Assembly: GCA_002747435.1 (NCBI GenBank)
Contig: PDPH01000015.1
Location: 1-44,161 of the forward strand
Direction of reading: 5' to 3'
Length of the DNA: 44,161 bases
DNA from: Pseudomonadota bacterium
GTDB taxonomy: Bacteria; Pseudomonadota; Gammaproteobacteria; Thiotrichales; Thiotrichaceae
The translations under genes were made by a program, and so were the position numbers. The notes under the pieces were generated by a model that saw only the letters and a program-made list of their open reading frames with translations, had not been told where the DNA came from and ran no database searches. Positions 1-8,978 of the stretch are shown in pieces (the stretch's first letter is position 1; each line of letters begins with the position of its first letter).

Positions 1-55
1 CGGGCAAAGCTTTTTCATAAATACCGATTTTATGCTGACGCATCTTATTTACCAT
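1..55 (-). CDS. ulaE: L-ribulose-5-phosphate 3-epimerase UlaE-like, N-terminus only
   Basis: Only the first 18 codons are inside the window. The minus-strand reading begins MVNKMRQHKIGIYEKALP. The motif (L/I)GIYEKALP is the conserved start of UlaE/SgbU epimerases, which convert L-xylulose 5-phosphate to L-ribulose 5-phosphate after the UlaD step. The start ATG overlaps the stop of the upstream ulaD by one base (TAATG), which implies translational coupling in one operon with ulaG and ulaD. The match is short, but position, overlap and motif agree. A second in-frame ATG (MRQHK) could be the real start. Confidence 0.72.
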   Translation of the reverse strand, partial: MVNKMRQHKIGIYEKALP

Positions 56-711
56 TATTCGCCCCAAAATTCAGTGATAGCATTTTGGAATTTTTGAGCT
101 GTGGCAACGCCGGTTTCCATATTAGCCAGCGCACGTCCGGCGATAAAGGCCTTGGCATTAACGTCTTTGAAAACAGCCAATTCTTCAGGAACCAACCCAC
201 CGGTAATAGATAATTCTAAACCGATGTCGCTTAATTGTTTTAAGGCTGATAAATCTTTTTCGCCCCAGGTTTGTCCGCTGGCTTGGGCGTCACGTCCACG
301 GTGGTAAATGGCTTGTTTAACCCCCATCTTGACCCATTCTTTGGCCTCATCGTAAGTCCAGTTACCGAATAATTCGATTTGTACTTCTTTGCCTTTCTCC
401 ACAGCGACTTCTTGAGCAACTTCAATGGTCGCCATCGGTGCACCGCAAATCACGGTAAACCAATCCGCTCCCCAATCAAAAGCAAGTGCCGCCAAGGTGG
501 AGCCGGCATCGGCGGTTTTATAATCGGCAGCGATAATGTGGTCGGGAACCAATTTACGGATTTCACCGATTGAGCGACTGCCCTCGCTAAGGCATAAAAT
601 GGTGCCCGCCTCAATAATATCGACATGGTCTTTAACATTTTTAACAACGTTTAATGCGTCTTCCAATTTCGTTTGGTCTAGGGCAACTTGTAATAATGGT
701 CTGTTCATCAT
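55..711 (-). CDS. ulaD: 3-keto-L-gulonate-6-phosphate decarboxylase UlaD
   Basis: This 218-aa protein has the length and layout of the orotidine-5-phosphate-decarboxylase superfamily member UlaD/KGPDC. That enzyme is a Mg-dependent TIM barrel converting 3-keto-L-gulonate 6-phosphate to L-xylulose 5-phosphate. Visible hallmarks are LQVALDQT near the N-terminus (strand 1 Asp), DIIEAGT around residue 31 (metal-binding Glu), AADYKTADAG around residue 61 (the D-x-K-x-x-D catalytic segment) and the phosphate-binding ITGGL and AFIAGRAL near the C-terminus. It lies 122 bp downstream of ulaG and overlaps the start of ulaE by one base. Two Met codons sit at the start (MMNRP); either could be used. Hexulose-6-phosphate synthase is the close alternative, but the ulaG and ulaE neighbours favour UlaD. 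Confidence 0.9.
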   Translation of the reverse strand: MMNRPLLQVALDQTKLEDALNVVKNVKDHVDIIEAGTILCLSEGSRSIGEIRKLVPDHIIAADYKTADAGSTLAALAFDWGADWFTVICGAPMATIEVAQEVAVEKGKEVQIELFGNWTYDEAKEWVKMGVKQAIYHRGRDAQASGQTWGEKDLSALKQLSDIGLELSITGGLVPEELAVFKDVNAKAFIAGRALANMETGVATAQKFQNAITEFWGE

Positions 712-833
712 TTTTTTCTGTTTAGTGGTTTAATACTCTATTCCCTCCCTGTTGGGGAAGGGATTTGTTAGTTTTGTTTAAATACAGCAATGGTTGAGCA
801 TATGGCGTGACCATTTTTCATTTATTTTTATTT

Positions 834-1925
834 TTATAAAATTGATTTATAAGGAACGTTGGGTTCTTGTTCAAAACAATCATCAAAGCCACGTGGGTGA
901 TGGTATTCGTATAAGTCTTTATCGCGTGGATAGACGTATTTACCGCCGACTTCCCAAATAAAGGGGTGGAATTTGTACTGCAAGCGATCTTTGCGCATTC
1001 TGTACAGTGTCAAAATCTCATCGGTATTGGCTTGGAAGTTGGTCCAGACATCGTAATGTACGGGGATAAGTACTTTGGCTTTTAGTGCTTCTGCCATACG
1101 CAGTAAATCAACTGAGGTCATTTTGTCCGCAATACCGACAGGATTTTCGCCATAGTTGTTAAGTACCACATCAATGTCATTTTCTTTACCGTGTTTGGCA
1201 AACATCACTGAATAGTGTGAATCCGCGCCGTGATAAATATTACCGCCCGGGGTTTTGAAGATGAAGTTAACACATTTTTTGTCCATCTCTTCATCACTGG
1301 GGCACAGTCCTTTTAGTTCACCGCCTTGGGCATCAGCCCCCTCTACCGGCAGGGTCACCAGACAGGTTCGATCAAAACCATCTAAGGCAAGGATTTCCAC
1401 GTCTTTAATCTTAACGGTGTCGCCCGGCTTAACGGTAATACAGCGCTCGGCCGGTACGCCCCATTTTTGCCAAATATCAACGCAGTAGGCAGGGCCGATA
1501 AATTTGACATGATCCAATTTTGGATTATTGATCACCGCCGCTGTTACGTAGACATCCATATGGTCGCTGTGGTAGTGCGAAGCCAGCAAGAAATCCAGAT
1601 TTTCAATGGCAAACGGGTCAATGACGACGGGAATGTTACGCAAGTTGGGTTGTAATTTACGTACCCCTGACATATTGGCCATTTGGTGACCACGCACCAT
1701 ATCTTTGACTTTTTTAGTGTTCTTGCCACGAAAACACCACAAATCCATACAGACGTTGGCATCACCGGGCGTTTTTACCCATATACCACAGTTGCCTAAC
1801 CACCACATGGCAAAGCTGTTTTCAGGGACAACTTCCGCTTCAATTTCTTCGTTTAACCAAGTGCCCCACTCGGGAAAGGTGTCTAAAATCCACTTTTCAC
1901 GATTAATTTCACTTACTTTACTCAT
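834..1925 (-). CDS. ulaG: L-ascorbate-6-phosphate lactonase UlaG
   Basis: This is a metallo-beta-lactamase-fold hydrolase of 363 aa, close to the usual ~355 aa of UlaG. It opens the lactone ring of L-ascorbate 6-phosphate to give 3-keto-L-gulonate 6-phosphate, the substrate of UlaD. The metal-binding HxHxDH motif is visible as SHYHSDHMD. Further metal-ligand candidates are the Asp/His of YHGADSHY and the late His of [10 protein letters not shown]. The open frame continues 20 codons upstream, but I place the start at [12 protein letters not shown] because a GGAG Shine-Dalgarno lies 8 bases before it and E. coli UlaG starts similarly. It is the first gene of the minus-strand operon ulaG-ulaD-ulaE, divergent from the DeoR-type regulator. 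Confidence 0.92.
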   Translation of the reverse strand: MSKVSEINREKWILDTFPEWGTWLNEEIEAEVVPENSFAMWWLGNCGIWVKTPGDANVCMDLWCFRGKNTKKVKDMVRGHQMANMSGVRKLQPNLRNIPVVIDPFAIENLDFLLASHYHSDHMDVYVTAAVINNPKLDHVKFIGPAYCVDIWQKWGVPAERCITVKPGDTVKIKDVEILALDGFDRTCLVTLPVEGADAQGGELKGLCPSDEEMDKKCVNFIFKTPGGNIYHGADSHYSVMFAKHGKENDIDVVLNNYGENPVGIADKMTSVDLLRMAEALKAKVLIPVHYDVWTNFQANTDEILTLYRMRKDRLQYKFHPFIWEVGGKYVYPRDKDLYEYHHPRGFDDCFEQEPNVPYKSIL

Positions 1926-2074
1926 TATTTTGCTCCGCTTTGTCAGCATCTTATCAATGTTCGAAATTTTAGCCACACTATGCAATAAATGCGGAAGAAT
2001 ATCAATTTCTTATAGGAAAACATACAAAATAGTTATTTTTTTGATTGGATAAGTTCTTTTTTTGGATTTAAAAT

Positions 2075-2108
2075 GTTCAAAAGTTCAAAGAATAGTTAAA
2101 TAGTTAAA
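2075..2108. promoter_or_regulatory. Candidate DeoR/UlaR operator: four phased GTTNAAA repeats
   Basis: The ulaG-regulator intergenic region carries two direct repeats GTTCAAAA/GTTCAAAG (2075-2090) followed by two TAGTTAAA units (2093-2108). The GTT cores start at 2075, 2083, 2095 and 2103. DeoR-family repressors often bind short direct repeats near divergent promoters, so this is a plausible operator. The last repeat ends 10 bases before the regulator ATG, which would fit autoregulation. Function is inferred. Confidence 0.4.
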
Positions 2109-2118
2109 TGGTCGTAAA

Positions 2119-2859
2119 ATGAAAATTGCCAATCAACGCAGAACCGATATGCTCACTTTACTAAAAGTGAGAGGTGAAATGAGCATCCAAGAGTTGGCTG
2201 ATGTGTTTAAGGTTTCAACCCTAACCATTCGACGTGATATTGCCCAATTGGAAAAAGCCGGTGTGAAACGCCATCACGGCGGGGCTAGGTTTGTCACCGC
2301 CCCTTATGCCAGCCATCAAATACAGCGTCAATTGGCGATTGCCAAGGCAGCAGCCAAACGAATGAACGATAATGATATTGTTTTTATCAATTCATCCTCA
2401 ACAGCATTGTTGGTACTGTCGCAAATAGAAAATACCTATTTAACCGCGATAACCAATAATGGTAAGGCCTTATCTATGTCGATAGACCCGCGTATTCATT
2501 TGGTTTTATGTGGCGGGGATATTAGTTTTCCCAAGGAAGCGCTGACCGGCGAATTTGCCATTAGTAACCTGAATAAAGTGACGGCAACACGTTGTATTAT
2601 CGGGATTGGTGGGCTGAGTCACAGTATGGGACTGAGTACGCAAAATCTTGCCGAGGTTGCTATTAATAATACCATGCTGAGTCGCACATTGGGGGAAAAA
2701 ATCATTGTTGCTGATAGCTCTAAAATTAATCACAACAGTGCTTTTTCCAGCGGCGAGCTGAGCGCTATTGATACGTTAATTACCGATAAGCAAGCCGATA
2801 GCAAGTTTATCGAAATACTGCAACAAATGGAGATAAATGTTATTTTGGTTGATGCTTAA
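2119..2859 (+). CDS. DeoR/GlpR-family transcriptional regulator (UlaR-like)
   Basis: This 246-aa protein has the standard DeoR-family size. The N-terminal winged HTH is seen in RRTDMLTLLKVRGEMSIQEL followed by the family signature STLTIRRDIAQLEKAG and the wing RHHGGARF. The C-terminal two thirds are a DeoR sensor (ribose-phosphate-isomerase-like) domain, with INSSSTALL and IADSSKINHNSAF. Such proteins sense phosphorylated sugars; E. coli UlaR senses L-ascorbate 6-phosphate. Divergence from ulaG with repeated sequences between them supports control of the ula genes. The ABC importer downstream on the same strand could also be a target. A good Shine-Dalgarno is not evident. Confidence 0.85.
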   Translation: MKIANQRRTDMLTLLKVRGEMSIQELADVFKVSTLTIRRDIAQLEKAGVKRHHGGARFVTAPYASHQIQRQLAIAKAAAKRMNDNDIVFINSSSTALLVLSQIENTYLTAITNNGKALSMSIDPRIHLVLCGGDISFPKEALTGEFAISNLNKVTATRCIIGIGGLSHSMGLSTQNLAEVAINNTMLSRTLGEKIIVADSSKINHNSAFSSGELSAIDTLITDKQADSKFIEILQQMEINVILVDA

Positions 2860-2982
2860 CTGGACTGGCTACGACAGTTATTGTTTAGCAAGCATTACGA
2901 AATGCTGTCTGCTGAACAGTTTTTAGATCAGTTGAGTAAAGTAGCGAAGCTTGTTAAAGTGAAAAGCGGAGGAGGGAGATGA
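2860..2982 (+). other. 40-codon open stretch in frame after the regulator stop
   Basis: Directly after the TAA of the DeoR-type gene, the same frame stays open for 40 codons to a TGA at 2982. It reads LDWLRQLLFSKHYEMLSA and later a Lys-rich tail. There is no convincing start with a ribosome site. It could be chance, a remnant of an older gene, or a read-through tail. The rest of the gap to 3068 is non-coding leader for the importer operon. I do not recognise the peptide. Confidence 0.2.
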
Positions 2983-3068
2983 CGGTGTGCCTTAACAGTG
3001 ATTTATTCGTTTTCCCTCTATTGAATAACGATAAATTTGATAGGTGCTAGCCTGTCTTTGGATGAATT

Positions 3069-4661
3069 ATGACCAAGATAACTGATTTAGAACATGCTCT
3101 AAAAACAGGGCAGCTTTCTCGCCGTGATTTTATCAAGCTGAGCTCTGCATTAGGTTTAAGTGCTGCCATGCCCGCTCTTTTTCTGAACCCAGCTTCTGCC
3201 GCCGAACCCCAGAAAGGAGGTCATCTAAAAATAGGCACAGCTCATGGTGCTACGACCGATACGCTTGATCCGGCTACTCCCGAAAATAATTTTTTGCAAG
3301 TGTTATGTAAAACGATTCATAACTACCTGACAACAGTGGATGCTGATGGCAAGCTTTATCCAGAGTTGGCTGAGAGTTGGGAATCTGACGACAGTGCTAA
3401 AATTTGGACATTTAAGTTGCGCAAAGGTGTTGAGTTCCATAATGGTCAGCCCTTGAAAGCAGCAGACGTGCTTGCATCCCTGAACTATCATCGTGCTGAA
3501 GACAGTAAATCTTCCGCAAAAATAATCGTCGATCCTTTAGTGGATTTGCAAGCTGATGGTGATGACACGGTGGTGATGACTTTGCGTGAAGGCAATGCTG
3601 ACTGGCCTTATCTGATGAGTGATTATCACTTGGCAATTATGCCTGCTAATGCTGATGGTCAAGTTGACGCCAAGTCCGGTATTGGTTGCGGCTATTACAC
3701 CTTAAAAAGTTTTGAGCCAGGGGTAAAAGCAGAGTTTGAACGTTTTACGAATCATTGGAATGCTGGCGCTTCATACCTTGATACGGCTGAGTTGTTAACG
3801 ATTGCGGATGTAACGGCGCGGGTCAATGCTTTGATCACGGGTGAGATTGATGTTGCAGATCGTATGGATGTTAAGACGCTACACTTGCTGCAACGTAATC
3901 GAAATATTCGGATCATTGAGACGAGTGGCAACGCGCATTATTCCATACCCATGCGTTGTGATGTTGACCCCTATAGCAGTGTCGATGTTCGCCTCGCTTT
4001 AAAATACGCCGTCGACCGTGAGGCGATGCTGAAAACGGTACTGCATGGACATGGTTATGTGGGTAATGATCACCCGATTGGGCGTGGTAATCGCTATTTA
4101 GATACTCATCTTGAACAACGTACTTATGACCCTGATAAAGCTAAGTTCCACTTGAAAAAAGCAGGTGCAGAAGGCTTGAAGGTACAGTTAAGTACGGCTG
4201 ATGCGGCGTTTGCGGGAGCTGTAGACGCAGCGATTATCTACAAGGAACATGCTGCCAAAGCCGGTATCGATGTGGAAGTGGTACGTGAGCCGAATGATGG
4301 CTACTGGTCTAATGTCTGGCTCAAGAAACCCTTCTGCTTCTGTTATTGGGGGGGGCGTCCCACTGAAGATTGGATGTTCTCTATAGCCTATGCCAAAGAC
4401 GCTGAGTGGAATGATGCAGTCTGGGATAATAAACGCTTCAACAAATTATTATTAGAAGCGAGAGCAGAGTTGGATGAGGCCAAGCGTGCCGAAATGTATG
4501 CTGAAATGCAGGCTTTGGTACGCGATGATGGTGGCACGATTATTCCAGTGTTTAATAATTATATTAATGCTATTTCTAATAAAGTGGGCACGCCTGAAAA
4601 AATTGCCAATGATTGGGATCTGGACGGTCAGCGCGCTATTATTCGTTGGTGGAAAGTCTAA
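3069..4661 (+). CDS. ABC importer substrate-binding protein, SBP_bac_5 family, Tat-exported
   Basis: This 530-aa periplasmic binding protein belongs to the peptide/nickel/opine family 5. The N-terminus carries a twin-arginine signal (SRRDFIKLS, then a hydrophobic run and a likely cleavage after NPASA near residue 45). Typical family segments are visible: TLDPATPENNFLQVLCKTIHNYL, WTFKLRKGVEFHNGQPL (the conserved F-x-L-R-x-G-V-x-F-H-x-G block near residue 118) and DVRLALKYAVDREAML. It heads an operon with two permeases and a fused ATPase. The ligand cannot be read from sequence. The family covers oligopeptides, opines, glutathione and some sugars, and the ula genes next door make a sugar-acid ligand an open possibility. 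A G8 tract lies near 4348-4355. Confidence 0.88.
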   Translation: MTKITDLEHALKTGQLSRRDFIKLSSALGLSAAMPALFLNPASAAEPQKGGHLKIGTAHGATTDTLDPATPENNFLQVLCKTIHNYLTTVDADGKLYPELAESWESDDSAKIWTFKLRKGVEFHNGQPLKAADVLASLNYHRAEDSKSSAKIIVDPLVDLQADGDDTVVMTLREGNADWPYLMSDYHLAIMPANADGQVDAKSGIGCGYYTLKSFEPGVKAEFERFTNHWNAGASYLDTAELLTIADVTARVNALITGEIDVADRMDVKTLHLLQRNRNIRIIETSGNAHYSIPMRCDVDPYSSVDVRLALKYAVDREAMLKTVLHGHGYVGNDHPIGRGNRYLDTHLEQRTYDPDKAKFHLKKAGAEGLKVQLSTADAAFAGAVDAAIIYKEHAAKAGIDVEVVREPNDGYWSNVWLKKPFCFCYWGGRPTEDWMFSIAYAKDAEWNDAVWDNKRFNKLLLEARAELDEAKRAEMYAEMQALVRDDGGTIIPVFNNYINAISNKVGTPEKIANDWDLDGQRAIIRWWKV

Positions 4662-4693
4662 GCAAGACAAAACGCTTAATGACATAAAGTTTT

Positions 4694-4728
4694 CCACTGG
4701 GTATCTAGTTATCTAGGTACCACAGTGG
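4694..4728 (+). promoter_or_regulatory. Intercistronic hairpin between binding protein and permease genes
   Basis: CCACTG-GGTA pairs with TACC-A-CAGTGG around a 14-base loop, with one bulged A. It sits in the 94-bp gap after the binding-protein stop. There is no T-run, so it is more likely an mRNA-stabilising or partial-termination structure that keeps binding protein in excess over the membrane components, as known in other importer operons. The role is inferred. Confidence 0.45.
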
Positions 4729-4755
4729 GGTTTAGTTCATAGGAGAATTGCTTAG

Positions 4756-5712
4756 GTGTCTGTTATCCTGCGACTCATTTTGCAACGCTTTGGACTGGGC
4801 ATTTTTGTCTTGTTCATGGTGTCTTTGATTATCTTTCTGGGCGTTGAGTTACTGCCTGGTGATTTGTGTCAAGAACTACAAGGCCAGTCCGCTACCCAGG
4901 CTACCCTGAAAGCCTGTCGTACTGAGCTAGGTTTGGATCAACCAGCTTTTAGCCGTTATCTGGGATGGTTGGGTCATATTGCTCAAGGTGATTTCGGTGT
5001 GTCCTTAGCCAATGGGCGCGAAATTAGTGAGCTGATTGCCACACGTTTAGCCAATACCTTCTTTTTAGCGGTAGTCGCCGCAATCATTGCAATACCTTTA
5101 TCCTTAATGCTAGGTATTTTAGCGGCGCTATATCGCAATACTTGGTTTGACCGTAGTATCAATGTGTTGACACTGACTTCAATTTCTTTTCCTGAGTTTT
5201 TTATTGCTTATATTCTCATTCTATTTTTTGCAGTTATCTTAGGTTGGTTTCCCAGTCTCGCCAGTGTTAGCCCTGACACACCCTTATTAGAACGTTTGCA
5301 CCGTATTGTTTTACCTGCCTTGACCTTAACCTTAGTGGTCATGGCGCACATGATGCGGATGACGCGGGCAGCGATTATTAATTTAATGGCTAGCCCTTAC
5401 ATTGAAATGGCCAAATTTAAAGGATTAGCTCGCGCGCACATTATTTTACACCATGCCTTGCCAAACGCTTGGGCACCAATCGTCAACGTGATTGTGCTGA
5501 ATTTGGCTTATCTGATCGTAGGTGTAGTGGTGGTCGAGGTGGTATTTGTTTACCCGGGTTTGGGGCAGCTTATGGTGGATTCTGTGCAAAAACGCGATAT
5601 TCCGGTAGTGCAAGCATGCAGCATTATTTTTGCAGCTACTTATATCTTATTGAATTTATTGGCTGATATTTTATCCATTGTGACTAACCCAAGGCTGTTG
5701 TACTCCCGATGA
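4756..5712 (+). CDS. ABC importer inner-membrane permease, DppB/OppB type
   Basis: This 318-aa integral membrane protein has about six hydrophobic segments, the first at residues ~9-30. The permease EAA loop that contacts the ATPase is visible as YIEMAKFKGLARAHIILHHA followed by LPNAWAP, near residues 213-240. The start is GTG with an AGGAG ribosome site at 4740-4744; the next in-frame Met lies inside the first transmembrane segment. The N-terminal segment ending LPGDLCQ matches the DppB-type layout before the periplasmic loop. Its stop overlaps the start of the next permease by 4 bases, so the two are translationally coupled. It forms the channel with the DppC-type partner. Confidence 0.9.
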   Translation: MSVILRLILQRFGLGIFVLFMVSLIIFLGVELLPGDLCQELQGQSATQATLKACRTELGLDQPAFSRYLGWLGHIAQGDFGVSLANGREISELIATRLANTFFLAVVAAIIAIPLSLMLGILAALYRNTWFDRSINVLTLTSISFPEFFIAYILILFFAVILGWFPSLASVSPDTPLLERLHRIVLPALTLTLVVMAHMMRMTRAAIINLMASPYIEMAKFKGLARAHIILHHALPNAWAPIVNVIVLNLAYLIVGVVVVEVVFVYPGLGQLMVDSVQKRDIPVVQACSIIFAATYILLNLLADILSIVTNPRLLYSR

Positions 5713-6623
5713 TGACAGAAAATAAGCCCTTAGCTGATACCCTTTTGTCGAGCGTGGATACCAAACCACCACCACCGCGCCCCAGTCAGATTGCTATCGT
5801 GTTACGTGAAATTTGGAAATCTCCTGTCAGTGCCAAGGTCGGTCTGCTGATTGTGCTGATCTATGTGTTTGTAGCAGTTTTTGCTCCTTGGCTGACGCCT
5901 TATGGTGAGTCTGAAATCGTTGGTGGTGTCTTTGAGCCGTGGAGCAGCACTTATCTGCTGGGTACAGATAATCTAGGCCGTGATATGTTTACGCGCTTAC
6001 TCTATGGCGCGCGCAATACCATTGGTATTGCTTTTGTTACGACCTGTCTTGCTTTTTTAATTGGCGGCAGTATGGGCATTGTTGCAGCGATTTTAGGAGA
6101 CTGGACTGATCAAATCATGAGCCGTTTGGTTGATGTGCTAATGGCAATTCCTTCATTAATTTTTTCCTTACTGTTACTTACTATTTTTGGTACATCAATT
6201 CCAGTGCTCATTATAGTGATTGCTTTGCTGGACTCGACACGTGTATTCCGTTTGGCGCGGGCGGTGAGTTTGAATGTTGTGGTTATGGATTTTGTGGAAG
6301 CGGCACGCTTACGCGGTGAACGCTTAATCTGGATTGCACTGCGTGAAGTTTTGCCCAATGTGACACCGCCTTTGGTGGCTGAATTTGGCTTACGTTTCTG
6401 TTTTGTATTTCTGACTATTGCCGCTTTGAGCTTCTTGGGTTTAGGGATTCAGCCGCCAACTGCTGATTGGGGAAGCATGGTACGTGATAATGCTATGCTG
6501 ATTTCTTACGGTGACATTACACCACTCTTACCTGCTGGCTCGATTGCACTGCTTACGATTGGTATTAACTTTATTGTAGATTGGTTTCTGCACAAAACCA
6601 GCGGCTTAAAGGACGGTCAATGA
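5709..6623 (+). CDS. ABC importer inner-membrane permease, DppC/OppC type
   Basis: This is a 304-aa permease. The N-terminal cytoplasmic tail (~40 residues, proline-rich PPPPRP) is followed by a transmembrane helix and the DppC-type segment HLLGTDNLGRDMFTRLLYGAR (here beginning YLLGTDN). The EAA loop is visible as VEAARLRGERLIWIALREVL with LPNV, around residues 197-220. It overlaps the upstream permease gene and ends one base before the ATPase start codon, so all parts belong to one operon. Two adjacent Met codons open the frame. Substrate is unknown. Confidence 0.9.
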   Translation: MMTENKPLADTLLSSVDTKPPPPRPSQIAIVLREIWKSPVSAKVGLLIVLIYVFVAVFAPWLTPYGESEIVGGVFEPWSSTYLLGTDNLGRDMFTRLLYGARNTIGIAFVTTCLAFLIGGSMGIVAAILGDWTDQIMSRLVDVLMAIPSLIFSLLLLTIFGTSIPVLIIVIALLDSTRVFRLARAVSLNVVVMDFVEAARLRGERLIWIALREVLPNVTPPLVAEFGLRFCFVFLTIAALSFLGLGIQPPTADWGSMVRDNAMLISYGDITPLLPAGSIALLTIGINFIVDWFLHKTSGLKDGQ

Positions 6624-6624
6624 T

Positions 6625-8238
6625 ATGAGTGACATCTTATTAACCATGCGTCAGTTGTATATTGATGGGATGCGCGACGGTGAATGGCATCCTATTGTCA
6701 AAGGGATTGACCTCACTTTGCATCGTGGTGAAGTATTGGGCTTAATCGGAGAATCAGGTGCAGGTAAATCGACACTGGGAATTGCAGCTATGGGCTACGT
6801 GAAACCTGGCTGCCGTTTTTCGGGTGGTTCGATTGAGTTTGATGGCATTGATATGCTTCATGCTAGTGAGGAGCAAAAGCGCCAACTGCGCGGTGTACGT
6901 ATTGCCTATGTAGCGCAAAGTGCTGCGGCTGCATTTAATCCAGCACACCGTTTAATTGATCAATTTGCTGAAATTCCTGTACAGCATAATAAAAGTAGCA
7001 AAGCTGAAGCTTACGCAGATGCTAAAGATTTATACGCCAAACTGCAATTACCATATCCGCAGAAGATTGGTTTTCGTTATCCGCATCAAGTATCCGGCGG
7101 GCAATTGCAACGTGCCATGACCGCTATGGCCATGTCTTGTCGCCCAGATTTAATTATTTTCGATGAGCCAACCACGGCCTTGGATGTGACAACGCAAGTT
7201 GAAGTGCTTATCACAATGAAAGACATTGTGAAGCGTTTTAATACTGCTGCGATTTACATTACCCATGATTTGGCGGTAGTGGCTCAAATGGCTGATCGAA
7301 TTATGGTGTTGCGTTATGGCGAATTAGTCGAGGAGGCCGAAACTCGACAAATGCTCGCTCATCCCGAAAAGGAGTACACCCAATCTTTGTGGGCGGTACG
7401 TTCTTTCCGCAAATCGGAACATAAGCCGCCCCCTGAACATGCTCAACCTCTCATTGATGTTATGCAGATCACGGCGGCTTACGGGAAGCAATTAAATGTT
7501 TTACATGATGTGAGTTTTCAGCTTTATAAAGGGCAAACCGTATCTGTAGTAGGGGAGTCTGGCAGTGGTAAAAGCACTACAGCACGGGTGATTACTGGCT
7601 TATTGCCTCCTAAACAAGGGGAAGTGAAATTTAATGGTGAGCAGCTACCGCTAGATTATCGTGATCGTAGTAAAGACCAATTACGCCAAATACAAATGAT
7701 TTATCAAATGGCGGATACAGCGATTAATCCACGTCAGCGTATTCGTGATATTATTGGTCGTCCGCTGAGTTTTTATTTGGGTCTGTCTGGTGAGCAGCGA
7801 GAGAATCGTATTCGAGAGCTGTTGAGTTTGATTGAACTGAATCCTGATCAATTTATTAACCGTTACCCCAGTGAACTTTCAGGAGGGCAGAAACAGCGCA
7901 TTTGCATCGCTCGTGCTTTAGCCGCTGAACCGCAGTGCATTATATGTGACGAGGTGACTTCTGCCTTGGATCAATTGGTAGCTGAAGATATTTTGCGTTT
8001 ATTGGATGGGTTACAACGTGAATTAGGTTTAGCCTATTTATTTATTACCCACGATCTGGCTACAGTGAAAGCTATTTCTGACGAGGTTGTGGTGATGTAC
8101 CAAGGCAAGATTGTAGAACAAGGTTCACGCGATACTATTTTTACTCCACCGCATGAGGCCTACACAGAAAAATTATTAGCCTCCGTACCCGAAATGAGCC
8201 CTGACTGGTTGGCACAACGTATGCGGGCTAGGGCTTAG
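6625..8238 (+). CDS. Fused double ATPase of an Opp/Dpp-type ABC importer
   Basis: This 537-aa protein contains two complete nucleotide-binding domains, equivalent to DppD and DppF in one chain. Domain 1 has Walker A GESGAGKST (~residue 41), signature VSGGQLQR (~156) and Walker B IIFDEPTTAL. Domain 2 has Walker A GESGSGKST (~310), signature LSGGQKQR (~417) and Walker B IICDEVTSAL. The second Walker B has Val where Pro is usual, but the catalytic Glu is present. After each domain the C-terminal tail typical of oligopeptide-type ATPases follows. It closes the four-gene importer operon; the ATPases bind the EAA loops of the two upstream permeases. Confidence 0.92.
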   Translation: MSDILLTMRQLYIDGMRDGEWHPIVKGIDLTLHRGEVLGLIGESGAGKSTLGIAAMGYVKPGCRFSGGSIEFDGIDMLHASEEQKRQLRGVRIAYVAQSAAAAFNPAHRLIDQFAEIPVQHNKSSKAEAYADAKDLYAKLQLPYPQKIGFRYPHQVSGGQLQRAMTAMAMSCRPDLIIFDEPTTALDVTTQVEVLITMKDIVKRFNTAAIYITHDLAVVAQMADRIMVLRYGELVEEAETRQMLAHPEKEYTQSLWAVRSFRKSEHKPPPEHAQPLIDVMQITAAYGKQLNVLHDVSFQLYKGQTVSVVGESGSGKSTTARVITGLLPPKQGEVKFNGEQLPLDYRDRSKDQLRQIQMIYQMADTAINPRQRIRDIIGRPLSFYLGLSGEQRENRIRELLSLIELNPDQFINRYPSELSGGQKQRICIARALAAEPQCIICDEVTSALDQLVAEDILRLLDGLQRELGLAYLFITHDLATVKAISDEVVVMYQGKIVEQGSRDTIFTPPHEAYTEKLLASVPEMSPDWLAQRMRARA

Positions 8239-8375
8239 CTTAGGGCGCATGTAGTTTCCACATGGCAAGGCTGAGAAAGGTACAGTTAAGGGAGGGGGGA
8301 TGTTTTATATAAGTAGTTTACGTAATTCATGTTATGTAAAATTTAAAGAAAGAAAGGAAACAGAGCCAAAAGCTC

Positions 8376-8807
8376 TTAATCCGGCCAATAGTCAGGATCA
8401 ATTGTTTGTTCAAACGTCCATGGGGACTCTGACGGGAACTGGTTCTGTGGTTTGCCAGTCTCACGTGCGGCCTCTGACCGAGCAAGCCGGTAAGCCGTTG
8501 CAAGGGTTTCTGGGATCAGGGGTTTTAGCCCGGGGTTATCTTCTAGGTGAACAGCAATTTCATCACGTTGGTGACCGATAGTCAGCTCCCAGCTTCTGGT
8601 GCGTCGTTCCGGCTGGTAAGTCCATTTGAGTAGGTGCATCAGCAGCACGCGCAAACGGTTGCGCAATTCTTTTTTCTCTCTGACCCCCATGCTTTCCAGT
8701 TCTTCAATCAGGTTGTAAACGTCGATGCGATCATAAGCACCAGCGCGCAGGTGTTGAGCTTGGCGGTTAACCCATGTGTAAAAATCGGTTTCATACAGTG
8801 TGTCCAT
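8376..8807 (-). CDS. DUF29 family protein
   Basis: This 143-aa soluble protein matches the DUF29 pattern. It begins with YETDFYTWVNRQAQHLRAG, continues through DVYNLIEELESMGVREKKEL, and has LLMHLLKWTYQPERRTRSWE followed by an I-x-x-Q-R-x-E-I segment (here IGHQRDEI). DUF29 proteins are common in cyanobacteria and gammaproteobacteria, often in multiple copies, and have no established function. It is convergent with the importer operon and monocistronic. Nothing in the neighbours suggests a role. Confidence 0.85.
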   Translation of the reverse strand: MDTLYETDFYTWVNRQAQHLRAGAYDRIDVYNLIEELESMGVREKKELRNRLRVLLMHLLKWTYQPERRTRSWELTIGHQRDEIAVHLEDNPGLKPLIPETLATAYRLARSEAARETGKPQNQFPSESPWTFEQTIDPDYWPD

Positions 8808-8978
8808 GTTAATACACTCAAGCTTGAATAATTTTGTTTAATCATGCGGCCAATTTACTCAGGTTGATTTAGCCTGTTCCTGTGTCCGATGGTAGACATC
8901 AGTGTCATAAGTCTGCGCTTACCGCTTACACGTGCTCCACCATTTTATGGTTAAGATTGTACAGGATTTATCGCGCAT

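Noticed and set aside
1705..2052. 115-codon plus-strand ORF over the start of ulaG
   Set aside because: It is antisense to the certain ulaG coding sequence.
8300..8581. 93-codon plus-strand ORF
   Set aside because: It mostly mirrors the DUF29 gene on the other strand, and its product looks random.
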